From contig NZ_CP009687.1 of the NCBI RefSeq assembly GCF_001042715.1, positions 1,727,418 to 1,791,417 of the forward strand: a DNA stretch of 64,000 nt. Reading direction: 5' to 3'. The notes below the pieces were generated by a model that ran no database searches, was not told the origin of the DNA, and saw only the letters and a program-made list of their open reading frames with translations. Positions 19,719 through 27,917 of the stretch are shown here, piece after piece (the stretch's first letter is position 1; the number at the start of each line of letters is the position of its first letter). Source of the stretch: Clostridium aceticum. Lineage in GTDB: Bacteria > Bacillota > Clostridia > Peptostreptococcales > Natronincolaceae. The translations under genes were made by a program, and so were the position numbers.

Positions 19719-20738
19719 ATGGATTTAGTTACTGTAAAAAAACAAGCAAAGGAAAGTTTAAAGGGCTTTTGTCGCGTCTGTTCAATTTGTGATGGAAGAG
19801 TTTGTGCTGGGGAAGTTCCTGGTATGGGGGGTGTAGGTACGGGAATATCTTTTCGAAATAATATTTCTGCTTTAGCAGCATATGGTGTGAATATGCGAAC
19901 GCTACACAATGCAAAAGAACCATCTACTGAAACCGAATTGCTAGGAATTAAGCTGACAAGTCCAATAATGGCAGCACCTATGACTGGTACTACATACAAC
20001 ATGGGTGGTAATATAAGTGAGAGAGATTTTATAGAGATGATTGTTTCAGGTAGTAAAAAAAGTGGTACCTTAGGCTGGATAGGAGACGGAGCAGATCCTA
20101 CCATGTATGATTCAGGCTTAGAGGCAACTTCTGCTGAAGAAGGTCATGGAATTGCAATTATTAAACCTCGAGGACAAAAAGAAGTGATTGAGCGGATTCG
20201 TCAAGCTGAGGCAGCAGGGGCAAAGGCTGTTGGCATAGACATCGATGGAGCAGGATTAGTAACCATGGCCTTAAAGGGACAGCCGGTGGGACCTAAAACC
20301 CTAGAGGAGTTAAAGGAACTAGTACAAGCCACAGAATTACCCTTTATTTTAAAGGGTATCATGACTGTTGATGAAGCAGAATTGGCTGTCGCCGCAGGGG
20401 TAAAGGCTATTGTTGTATCAAATCATGGGGGACGTATTATTGACTTCACACCTGGAACAGCAGCGGTACTACCTGCCATTGCAGCAGCAGTGAAGGGAAA
20501 GATAACCGTATTAGCTGATGGTGGCCTTCGTACTGGGGTAGATGTTCTAAAATTACTGGCTCTTGGTGCAGATGGGGTACTGGTGGGAAGACCTTTAGTA
20601 GTAGGTGCTTTTGGCGGGGGAGCTGCAGGAGTAACAATGTTTTTGGATAAAATGGCAGCGGAACTAAAACAAGCCATGATTTTAACTGGCTGTAATAGTA
20701 TAAAAGAAATCGATGAAAAAGTAATCTATAAGGCTTAG
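19719..20738 (+). CDS. FMN-dependent alpha-hydroxy-acid dehydrogenase family protein
   Basis: A 339-residue (beta/alpha)8 flavoprotein of the lactate/glycolate oxidase family. The active-site block SNHGGR (with IIDF after it) and the phosphate-binding ADGGLRTGVDVLKLLALGADGVLVGRP region are intact. Unlike classical LldD it has an N-terminal cysteine cluster (Cys18, 21, 24 and 29, in GFCRVCSICDGRVCAG), suggesting a metal or Fe-S site. This form occurs in anaerobic Firmicutes. The substrate is unknown. It could be a 2-hydroxyacid or an isopentenyl-type compound, since the same fold includes type 2 IDI. It stands alone between two inverted MITE-like copies. Confidence 0.85.
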   Translation: MDLVTVKKQAKESLKGFCRVCSICDGRVCAGEVPGMGGVGTGISFRNNISALAAYGVNMRTLHNAKEPSTETELLGIKLTSPIMAAPMTGTTYNMGGNISERDFIEMIVSGSKKSGTLGWIGDGADPTMYDSGLEATSAEEGHGIAIIKPRGQKEVIERIRQAEAAGAKAVGIDIDGAGLVTMALKGQPVGPKTLEELKELVQATELPFILKGIMTVDEAELAVAAGVKAIVVSNHGGRIIDFTPGTAAVLPAIAAAVKGKITVLADGGLRTGVDVLKLLALGADGVLVGRPLVVGAFGGGAAGVTMFLDKMAAELKQAMILTGCNSIKEIDEKVIYKA

Positions 20739-20830
20739 CAATGGTTTTTATAGTTATATAAGTGCTGTGTTGGATGAAGGATATACAATATTAAAGTTAC
20801 TTTAATTTAATAGCATGAAATATATTCATC

Positions 20831-20885
20831 AAGGAATGGAGATGTTGCTGGTACTTTCAGCACAAATCTCCATTCCTTAATTTTT
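20831..20885 (+). terminator. Terminator after the FMN oxidoreductase gene
   Basis: Arms AAGGAATGGAGAT (20831-20843) and ATCTCCATTCCTT (20866-20878) form a 13-bp stem, then AATTTTT. Confidence 0.85.
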
Positions 20886-20970
20886 GAACAATATAAAAGT
20901 TTTTAAGTAAGGTGTTCTCTTTATATGTTTTTAGAGGATTAGATTTTTCCCTTCTTCTACGCTTATCAGC

Positions 20971-21106
20971 GTATCATTAGCGTTAACTTAAGCCATAATT
21001 CGTCATCCTGAGTGGAGCAAAGCGGAATCGAGGGATCTTAGTGTCAGTAAAATGACAGTTTAAGAGAATTTTAGTAATAATTGTATTAAGTTAATGCCTA
21101 TGATCA
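20971..21106 (+). repeat. MITE-like element, copy B
   Basis: The ends are GTATCATTAGCGTTAACTTA on the left and TTAAGTTAATGCCTATGATC on the right, an imperfect terminal inverted repeat of about 20 bp. The core is GTCATCCTGAGTGGAGCAAA … GAGGGATCTTAGTGTCAGTA. It is closely similar to copies A and C. No coding capacity. The remaining part of the gap up to 21292 holds no gene, only A/T-rich upstream sequence of the dehydratase gene. Confidence 0.78.
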
Positions 21107-21292
21107 GCGTACCAAATGAAAGATAAGAAAGTATAAACATTTATCAATACATCGAAATAATACAACATATTTTCATCTACAAAGTACAAGAAATCGTCAA
21201 GAAAGTAAAAGAAACAATGGATATTTAGTAATAAAATTTACTTATAAATGAAATCGACTAAAAAATACTTTGTTGGGAGAGGAGATTTTTTT

Positions 21293-23848
21293 ATGAGTGA
21301 AGCATGGAGACAATTTAGCAGTTCCATACCAAGCCCACGTATTGAAAGATTAACCGATGGATTGTTATCAGTAACCCCTGAAATTGAGGCTGAAAGAGCT
21401 CTATTAGTTACTGAATCCTATAAAGAAACAGAAGCAGCTCCGATAAATATCCGTAGAGCTAAGGCTTTAGAAAAAATATTAAGTAAAATGAATATTGTTA
21501 TTCGTGACAACGAGTTGATTGTGGGAAACTTGACTACAAAGCCTAGAGCCACTCAAATTTTCCCTGAGTTTTCAAATAAATGGTTATTGGAGGAATTTGA
21601 AACTTTAGCAAAAAGAAAAGGCGATGTTTTTCTAATCTCAGAGGAGGCAAAACAAAATCTTCGTGAAGTTTTTCAATACTGGGATGGAAAAACAGTTAAT
21701 GAATTAGCAACAGAATTTATGTTTACTGAAACGAAGGAAGCAATGGATGCAGGGGTTTTTACAGTAGGAAATTATTATTTTAACGGTGTAGGACATATTT
21801 CTGTAGACTATGATAAGGTACTAAAAAAAGGTTTCAATGGTATTATTGCTGAAGTAGAAGAAGCTAGAGCTAAGGCAGATAAATCAGATCCTGATTATAT
21901 AAAGAAGGATCAATTTTTATTGGCAGTAGTCATTACAGCCAAAGCAGTAATCAACTTTGCTAAACGCTTTGCAGAAGAAGCCAGAACATTGGCCAATAAA
22001 AGCTTAAATCCACAAAGATCTGAAGAATTATTAAGAATTGCAGAAAACTGTGAATGGGTGCCGGCAAATCCAGCAAGATCTTTTTATGAAGCGATGCAAT
22101 CCTTCTGGTTTGTACAGGCAGTAATCCAAATTGAGTCTAATGGACACTCTATTTCACCTATGCGCTTTGACCAGTATATGTATCCATACTATGAAAAAGA
22201 CATTGCTAGTGGAAAAATTACAAAAGAAGAAGCTCAAGAACTTTTAGACTGTCTGTGGGTTAAGTTTAACGATGTGAATAAGGTGCGGGATGAAGGATCT
22301 ACAAAAGCATTTGGCGGTTATCCCATGTTTCAAAATCTAATTGTTGGTGGGCAGGATGCATCAGGAAAAGATGCTACCAATGAACTAACATTTATGTGCC
22401 TTGAAGCCACTGCTCATATAAAACTACCTCAACCTTCCATATCCATAAGGGTATGGAATAAAACCCCTGATGAGTTACTTTTAAAATCTGCTGAAATAAG
22501 TCGATTAGGTTTAGGTATGCCAGCTTACTATAATGATGAGGTCGTTATTCCTTCTTTAGTAGCTAGAGGTGTTTCATTAAGTGATGCTAGAGATTATGGT
22601 ATTATTGGTTGCGTTGAGCCACAAAAAGGTGGCAAAACCGAAGGTTGGCATGATGCTGCTTTCTTCAACATGGCAAAAGTATTAGAATTGACCATCAACA
22701 ATGGCATGGCTGGGGACCAACAGCTTGGACCTAAAACAGGAGAATTCACTTCCTTTACAGCATTTGATCAGTTTATGGATGCCTTTAGGAAACAAATGGA
22801 ATACTTTGTAAGTCTTTTAGTAAATGCCAATAATAGTGTAGACTTAGCCCATGGAGAAAGAGCACCGCTGCCATTTTTGTCCTCTATGGTAGAGGACTGC
22901 ATCGGTAAAGGAAAATCGCTGCAAGAAGGTGGCGCTTATTATAACTTTACAGGACCACAGGGTGTAGGGGTTGCAAATGTAGGAGACTCTTTAATGGCAA
23001 TTAAGAAGTTAGTATTTGATGAAAAGAAAATCACCTTAAGGGATTTAAAGGATGCTCTTGATACAAACTTTGGAGATCAGGGACAAAGTGCAGTTGAAAG
23101 AAAATTAAATAGTATAGATGATATCTCAAGAGAAGCAGTTGCGGAGATTTTTAAAAAGTTATTATTAGAGGAAAATAAGACTTCTTTAGATGAACTAAAA
23201 AATGTTAACAGTAACATCAATATCGATTTAGGTACGAAAAAAGATAAAGAGTACGTACGCCAAATGCTGATCAATGGAGCACCAAAGTTTGGTAATGATA
23301 TAGATGAAGTAGACGATTTAGCCCGTGAAGGGGCTTTGATTTACTGTCGTGAGGTGGAAAAATACAAAAATCCACGTGGGGGACAATTTCAACCAGGACT
23401 ATATCCTGTTTCTGCAAATGTACCTATGGGGGCTGCTACTGGGGCAACACCAGATGGAAGAAAAGCTGGCATGCCATTGGCGGATGGTGTATCGCCTGTT
23501 TCTGGAAGAGATCAAACAGGACCAACAGCTGCTATGAACTCCGTTGCAAAACTAGACCATTATATTGCCTCAAATGGTACATTATTTAATCAAAAGTTTC
23601 ATCCCTCTGCATTAGAAGGTCAGCAGGGACTAGAAAATTTATCTGCTGTAGTTCGCAGTTTCTTTGACCAAAAAGGTCTACATGCTCAGTTTAATGTTAT
23701 AAGCCGTGAGATGCTGATGGAGGCACAGGAAAATCCTGAAAAATATAAAAGTCTAGTGGTTCGAGTAGCTGGATATAGTGCACATTTTACAGCTTTAGAT
23801 AAATCAATTCAAGATGATATTATTGAAAGAACGGAACACAGCTTCTAA
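21293..23848 (+). CDS. Glycyl-radical glycerol/1,2-propanediol dehydratase (B12-independent)
   Basis: An 851-residue glycyl-radical enzyme. The catalytic Cys440 and Glu442 lie in GCVEPQ, with Asp454 in EGWHDAAFFN. Histidines are in GVGHISVDY and SNGHSISPMRFDQY, and the radical Gly827 in RVAGYSAHF near the C-terminus. The Cys-Glu-(12)-Asp spacing and NGHS motif are those of the B12-independent glycerol/propanediol dehydratases, not of PFL or choline lyase. It dehydrates glycerol to 3-hydroxypropanal or 1,2-propanediol to propanal. The length is nearer the roughly 848-residue propanediol enzyme of Roseburia than the 787-residue Clostridium butyricum glycerol enzyme (from memory). The ATG at 21293 has GAGAGGAGA upstream. 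The activase gene follows. Confidence 0.92.
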   Translation: MSEAWRQFSSSIPSPRIERLTDGLLSVTPEIEAERALLVTESYKETEAAPINIRRAKALEKILSKMNIVIRDNELIVGNLTTKPRATQIFPEFSNKWLLEEFETLAKRKGDVFLISEEAKQNLREVFQYWDGKTVNELATEFMFTETKEAMDAGVFTVGNYYFNGVGHISVDYDKVLKKGFNGIIAEVEEARAKADKSDPDYIKKDQFLLAVVITAKAVINFAKRFAEEARTLANKSLNPQRSEELLRIAENCEWVPANPARSFYEAMQSFWFVQAVIQIESNGHSISPMRFDQYMYPYYEKDIASGKITKEEAQELLDCLWVKFNDVNKVRDEGSTKAFGGYPMFQNLIVGGQDASGKDATNELTFMCLEATAHIKLPQPSISIRVWNKTPDELLLKSAEISRLGLGMPAYYNDEVVIPSLVARGVSLSDARDYGIIGCVEPQKGGKTEGWHDAAFFNMAKVLELTINNGMAGDQQLGPKTGEFTSFTAFDQFMDAFRKQMEYFVSLLVNANNSVDLAHGERAPLPFLSSMVEDCIGKGKSLQEGGAYYNFTGPQGVGVANVGDSLMAIKKLVFDEKKITLRDLKDALDTNFGDQGQSAVERKLNSIDDISREAVAEIFKKLLLEENKTSLDELKNVNSNINIDLGTKKDKEYVRQMLINGAPKFGNDIDEVDDLAREGALIYCREVEKYKNPRGGQFQPGLYPVSANVPMGAATGATPDGRKAGMPLADGVSPVSGRDQTGPTAAMNSVAKLDHYIASNGTLFNQKFHPSALEGQQGLENLSAVVRSFFDQKGLHAQFNVISREMLMEAQENPEKYKSLVVRVAGYSAHFTALDKSIQDDIIERTEHSF

Positions 23849-23958
23849 TAAAGGGAAGGTTTCATTTCCCATGAAAAATAAGAAAGTCAAACTTTTATTC
23901 TTAAAAGGAAGACTTTGTTGTTTTTCAGATGATGAACTGGAGGGGAGGTACAGCAATA

Positions 23959-24885
23959 ATGAATCAACTAAATCTAAAAACCAAAGGGATAATCTTTGAT
24001 CTTCAAAGATTTTCAGTACATGATGGACCAGGAATTCGTACAATAGTATTTTTAAAAGGTTGCCCATTGGCCTGTAGATGGTGCAGTAATCCAGAATCCC
24101 AGCCAAGAGATATACAATTAATGTATATTCCACAAAACTGTATGGAATGTAAAAAGTGTTTAGAGGCTTGTCCTACAGGAGCTATTGATTTTCATCTTCC
24201 CTATAGAATTAATCATAATAAGTGTAATCAGTGTGGAAAATGTCTTGAAGTTTGCTATTGTAATGCATTAAATATGGCGGGATCTCTTCAGACGGTGGAG
24301 GCAGTATTGAAGGAACTAGCAAAGGACACCCTTCACTATAGACGTTCTGGTGGAGGAATCACTCTTTCAGGAGGAGAACCACTGGCACAGCCTGAATTTG
24401 CAGAAGAATTGCTAAAAGCTTGTAAGGCAAAAGGTTGGCATACAGCTATAGAAACTACAGCATATACAAGCGAAGATGCATTAAAAAGAGTCTTGCCTTG
24501 GGTAGACTTAGTGCTGTTAGATATTAAACATATAGATCCATATAAACACAAGGAATATATTGGACAGACAAATGAAATCATACTAAAAAACTGTAAAATC
24601 ATTGCTGAGTCCGGCACACAAACAATTATACGGATTCCCATCATCCCAGATTTTAATGATAATTCTGCTGATCTTCAAGCAATTGCTGAGTTTGCACAGG
24701 GTTTGAAGGTGATTAAGGAGATACATATTCTTCCTTACCATCCTTTGGGACAGAATAAATATGAGTATTTAGGATATGCATATAAGATGAAGGAGGTAAA
24801 AACCCCTGAAAAGGATGCCATGATGTATCTTAAAAAGGCTATTGAAGAATGTGGATTACTATGTAAAATTGGCGGTGTAAGTTGA
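23959..24885 (+). CDS. Glycyl-radical enzyme activase (radical SAM)
   Basis: A 308-residue radical-SAM protein. The SAM [4Fe-4S] motif C-x3-C-x2-C is Cys35, 39 and 42 (CPLACRWC). It is followed by two ferredoxin-like clusters (CMECKKCLEACP and CNQCGKCLEVCY) and the GGGITLSGGEPL segment. It abstracts H from the dehydratase glycine to form the radical. The ATG at 23959 has GGAGGGGAGG about ten bases upstream. It starts 110 bases after the dehydratase stop, in the classic dhaB1-dhaB2 order. Oxygen-sensitive and cytoplasmic. Confidence 0.94.
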   Translation: MNQLNLKTKGIIFDLQRFSVHDGPGIRTIVFLKGCPLACRWCSNPESQPRDIQLMYIPQNCMECKKCLEACPTGAIDFHLPYRINHNKCNQCGKCLEVCYCNALNMAGSLQTVEAVLKELAKDTLHYRRSGGGITLSGGEPLAQPEFAEELLKACKAKGWHTAIETTAYTSEDALKRVLPWVDLVLLDIKHIDPYKHKEYIGQTNEIILKNCKIIAESGTQTIIRIPIIPDFNDNSADLQAIAEFAQGLKVIKEIHILPYHPLGQNKYEYLGYAYKMKEVKTPEKDAMMYLKKAIEECGLLCKIGGVS

Positions 24886-24895
24886 TAAAATAATG

Positions 24896-24950
24896 AAAAG
24901 ATAATCTTAAAAGACAAGGATTTTGCTTTTAAGGTTATCTTTTTTATTTA
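24896..24950. terminator. Terminator after the activase gene
   Basis: Arms AAAAGATAATCTTAAAAG and CTTTTAAGGTTATCTTTTTT form a stem with a 12-base loop and a T-run. It separates the activase from the convergent response-regulator gene. Confidence 0.85.
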
Positions 24951-25003
24951 GTGTGTTTAGACTGACAGATGATGATTTTCTAAAAGTATTAACTTCTATA
25001 AAT

Positions 25004-25741
25004 TTAGCAATTGCTTCTTTTATACTTATAAGGTGACTGTTTTTCATACTTTAAAAACACCTTGCTAAAATAGGCAGGATCAGTATATCCAACTTCTGAG
25101 GATATCTGTGCTATTGTTTTATCTGTATTTATCATAAGGTTTTTAGCTCTTTCAATCCTTAATTTTGCAATATAGTCTGTGAAGGTCACCCCTACATTCT
25201 TTTTAAAATACTTACTAAAATATTGAGGATGCAAGTGCACAAATTTAGCCGCTGTATCTAAGGTTATTTTTTCAGTAAAGTTATTGTCTATATAGGTTAT
25301 TACAGCATCTAAAATATTTTCTGGCACATCATTGGATTGTGGATGAGTGGGCTTTCGTGATTCTTTATTGCGGGTAGCGGTAATGGCCTTTTCAACAGCA
25401 ATTTTTATATCATTGGGATTTGCAGGTTTTAGTAAGTAATCTACAGCCCCTACTTTAATGGCTTCCTGAGCGTAATCAAAGTCACTATAGGCTGTTAGCA
25501 TAATGGTTTTTACCTCTGGCAAAAACTTAATGATTCTTTTTTGAGCCTCAAGTCCAGTATTTTCAGGCATCTTAACATCCATAAGTATAATATGGGGCTT
25601 ATAAATCTTAGCAAGTTCTACAGCTTCTATGCCATTTTTAGCATCTTCAACAATATCTAGGTTAAAGAAATTTCTATTTAATATCATTCTTAATGCTTTT
25701 CTTTCAATAGGTTCATCTTCAACAATCATAAGCTTATACAC
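25004..25741 (-). CDS. Response regulator with AraC-type DNA-binding domain
   Basis: A 245-residue YesN/DhaA-type regulator. The receiver domain (residues 1-120) has the phospho-acceptor Asp55 in ILMDVKMP. The AraC helix-turn-helix pair covers the last 100 residues (LHPQYFSKYFKKNVGVTF, then IAQISSEVGYTDPAYFSKVF). It is encoded convergently with the activase, and its sensor kinase gene lies 245 bases upstream in the same direction. By analogy with DhaAS of Clostridium butyricum it should activate the dehydratase/alcohol dehydrogenase genes. That target is inferred from position. Confidence 0.9.
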   Translation of the reverse strand: MYKLMIVEDEPIERKALRMILNRNFFNLDIVEDAKNGIEAVELAKIYKPHIILMDVKMPENTGLEAQKRIIKFLPEVKTIMLTAYSDFDYAQEAIKVGAVDYLLKPANPNDIKIAVEKAITATRNKESRKPTHPQSNDVPENILDAVITYIDNNFTEKITLDTAAKFVHLHPQYFSKYFKKNVGVTFTDYIAKLRIERAKNLMINTDKTIAQISSEVGYTDPAYFSKVFLKYEKQSPYKYKRSNC

Positions 25742-25792
25742 TTGAATACCCCCTAAGATAGATATTTTCAGTCAAAGTTATCTTTATAATAA

Positions 25793-25964
25793 TATCATTA
25801 GCGCTAACTTAAACCATAATTTGTCATCCTGAGTGGAGCAAAGCGGAGTCGAAGGATCTTAGTATTAGCAAAGTTCTTCGTTATTCCAAGATCCTTCGCT
25901 ACACTCAGAAGGACAGTTCCAGAGAATTTTGGTAGTAATTCTGTTAAATTAACACCTATGATAC
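25793..25964 (-). repeat. MITE-like element, copy C (with long internal palindrome)
   Basis: The ends are TATCATTAGCGCTAACTTAA and TTAAATTAACACCTATGATA, an imperfect terminal inverted repeat. Inside, GTCATCCTGAGTGGAGCAAA … TCGAAGGATCTTAG pairs with CAAGATCCTTCG … ACTCAGAAGGAC, giving a long stem-loop. This is the largest of the three copies (172 bp). It separates the regulator gene from its kinase gene. Confidence 0.78.
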
Positions 25965-25986
25965 TAGTATAAGAAGTCCGGTGAAA

Positions 25987-27186
25987 TTATTTAATGCACG
26001 GGATATGGATAGAGACAGTAGTAAAGGTATTTGGTTGGCTTTCTAGTTTTATGCTATATTCCTTACCGAAATGGTGACAGATTCTATCGTTGGTATTTTT
26101 AATACCGATGCCTGTATGATGCTCAGACCTATCATTTAAGTTATTTAACATATGAAGCAACTCAGCTTCAATGCCTTTACCATTATCATCTATTTTTATT
26201 AAGAGATCTTTGTTAGGTAAAACTTTTCCTGTAATAGTTATTTTGCCCCCTTCTTTTTTTGGCTCCAATCCATGGATCATAGAATTTTCTACAATAGGCT
26301 GTAGAATCATAGAGGGAATCCTATATTCCATAATAGATTCGTCTATATCTATTTCATAACTGATGCGATCGCTATATCGAAAGGTTTGGATGGCAAGATA
26401 TCTTTTAATATTACTAATTTCATCCTTGATCCTAGGTAAATCCTCTGCATTTTTTAAGTTGTATCTCAGTAGATTAGAAAGTTGGTAGATGAGCTCTTCA
26501 GTTTTGGGGGCATCTTCAATCAAGGCCATTCTGGCGATGGTATTTAAAGTATTAAAAAGAAAATGAGGATGGATTTGAGCGCGGATTGTCTTTAGTTCCA
26601 TCTTCTTAGCCTGCTGTTCCAATTGAAATTTTTCTCTACTTTCTTTTAGCAGCTTCTCTTGAGTAAGTCTATGAATTCCCATTTGAGCGATTTGATTAGC
26701 AAGAAAATTATAGAAATCTACATAGTTTTGCAAATACTGGCGGGAAACCACAGGAATAAAATGAAGGGTTTTTTCTAGTGCATTTATTGGAATTTCAAAC
26801 TCTTTAGATATTCTTTTAATATCGATAGTATCTCTTGTTTGCTCTCCATCGATTAAAACCTGTCCCCCTAGCACAGAGCCTAAAAAATGATCATCTACAA
26901 TAATTGGCGAAACACAATCGATCAATCCAGTATGACAGGTATAGGTTCTTGGGGTTTTCTTTTCAACAGCTATCAGGCCAGCTTCCGCATCACAGGCTAT
27001 ACATTTCCGTGACCCCTTTGGAGAAGAACGAATAAGCTTGCAGAAGGGGGTGAAGTTACTTATTTCACTGACGGGATTACCTTCAGGGTCCACGATAATG
27101 GTAGGTACATCAACTAATTTTGCTAGTCTGCTCTGAATATCCGTCAGTGTTTTGATATCTACTTTAAAATTATCTAATAAACTCAT
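25987..27186 (-). CDS. PocR-domain sensor histidine kinase (LytS/YesM type)
   Basis: A 399-residue cytoplasmic kinase without membrane segments. The N-terminal 160 residues carry a PocR-type ligand-binding domain with conserved cysteines (FCKLIRSSPKGSRKCIACD, YTCHTGLIDCVSPI). This domain senses small diols or hydrocarbons in propanediol and glycerol systems. The His-kinase box is IRAQIHPHFLFNTLN, and the ATPase domain has DNGKGIEAE and GIGIKNTNDRI. The ATG at 27186 (AGGGAG upstream) is better than an upstream ATG at 27216. It pairs with the AraC-type regulator gene just downstream, and probably senses glycerol or 1,2-propanediol. Confidence 0.9.
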   Translation of the reverse strand: MSLLDNFKVDIKTLTDIQSRLAKLVDVPTIIVDPEGNPVSEISNFTPFCKLIRSSPKGSRKCIACDAEAGLIAVEKKTPRTYTCHTGLIDCVSPIIVDDHFLGSVLGGQVLIDGEQTRDTIDIKRISKEFEIPINALEKTLHFIPVVSRQYLQNYVDFYNFLANQIAQMGIHRLTQEKLLKESREKFQLEQQAKKMELKTIRAQIHPHFLFNTLNTIARMALIEDAPKTEELIYQLSNLLRYNLKNAEDLPRIKDEISNIKRYLAIQTFRYSDRISYEIDIDESIMEYRIPSMILQPIVENSMIHGLEPKKEGGKITITGKVLPNKDLLIKIDDNGKGIEAELLHMLNNLNDRSEHHTGIGIKNTNDRICHHFGKEYSIKLESQPNTFTTVSIHIPCIK

Positions 27187-27400
27187 GGTGAAGTCTCCCT
27201 TTGTAGTCATAAACAATAGAATTTAAAATTAAAAAACAGCATGACTTCAGTTTTTGTTGCAAAAATTCTTACAGTCTAATCCATAGATAATGTATTATTT
27301 TTTGAAATTAATTTAAACGGAATGTTTAACAAATCAGGTGCTATAGGCAGTATTTTGTCATTGTATTTAAATAATCAAATAAGTTGCAACGAAATCAAAA

Positions 27401-27433
27401 TAGTACAATAATATTAGTCTATATAGTACAATA
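27401..27433 (+). promoter_or_regulatory. Direct repeat TAGTACAATA x2, possible regulator site
   Basis: Two identical TAGTACAATA copies start at 27401 and 27424, 23 bases apart (about two helix turns), upstream of the shell-gene remnant. AraC-type regulators often bind such direct repeats. A looser pair (TAATACAACA, AAGTACAAGA) lies at 21158-21191 before the dehydratase gene. Assignment to the adjacent regulator is speculative. Confidence 0.4.
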
Positions 27434-27540
27434 TGTAATCGATATAGTCAAGAAAAGATAGCAGGTTTAATAATAAAATTTATTTAATAATAAGGCTTAA
27501 TTATAAAAGAAAATAATAAAAAATCTATGGAGGTGCCGTA

Positions 27541-27662
27541 ATGGGACAAGAAGCATTAGGTATGATTGAAACAAAAGGGTTTTGCAATCTTCAGTCTTAA
27601 CCTTAACGGATATTAAAAGAGTAGAAAACGATGATGTAATCATCATTCAAAGGGGAACTTAG
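27541..27662 (+). pseudogene. Vestigial bacterial microcompartment shell gene (BMC domain, PduA/EutM type)
   Basis: A start codon with an excellent ribosome binding site (GGAGGTG) opens a frame that reads MGQEALGMIETKG, the near-invariant start of BMC-domain hexameric shell proteins. It then breaks and stops at 27598-27600 after 19 residues, where about 75 more are expected. A short tail in another frame (VLTLTDIKRVENDDVIIIQR…) runs to TAG 27660-27662 and may come from a different lost gene, which I do not recognise. The picture is of a shell operon removed by a large internal deletion between the sensor kinase and the alcohol dehydrogenase gene. Confidence 0.72.
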
Positions 27663-27709
27663 TCCTAAAAAATTGAGAAAAAAATTATAAAGATTGAGTT
27701 TCTAACTTA

Positions 27710-27738
27710 TTGACAATTACATGCAACTATGTTAAATT
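27710..27738 (+). promoter_or_regulatory. Probable promoter of the iron alcohol dehydrogenase gene
   Basis: TTGACA (27710-27715), 17 bases, TAAATT (27733-27738), about 180 bases before the start codon. The long leader between them shows no recognised riboswitch. Consensus match only. Confidence 0.55.
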
Positions 27739-27917
27739 ATAAACAGAACTTAATTACGAACATAGTTTATATATAAGAACTAGCATTTTCTTTTTAAAAA
27801 CCTTTGGTGGTTACTTAGTTTGTTAATGGAGTTTTTTGTAAGGCTTATAGTAATGATTTAATATCATTTTATATTTAAATGGCAATCAATAATTACAACA
27901 TGGAAGGGGAAATTTTG

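Noticed and set aside
21248-21292. Upstream ATG extending the glycyl-radical enzyme by 15 residues.
   Set aside because: No ribosome binding site precedes it, while GAGAGGAGA sits just before the ATG at 21293, which matches family N-termini.
23814-23999. Small frame overlapping the end of the dehydratase gene and the start of the activase gene.
   Set aside because: No ribosome binding site, overlaps two clear genes, low-complexity Lys-rich product.
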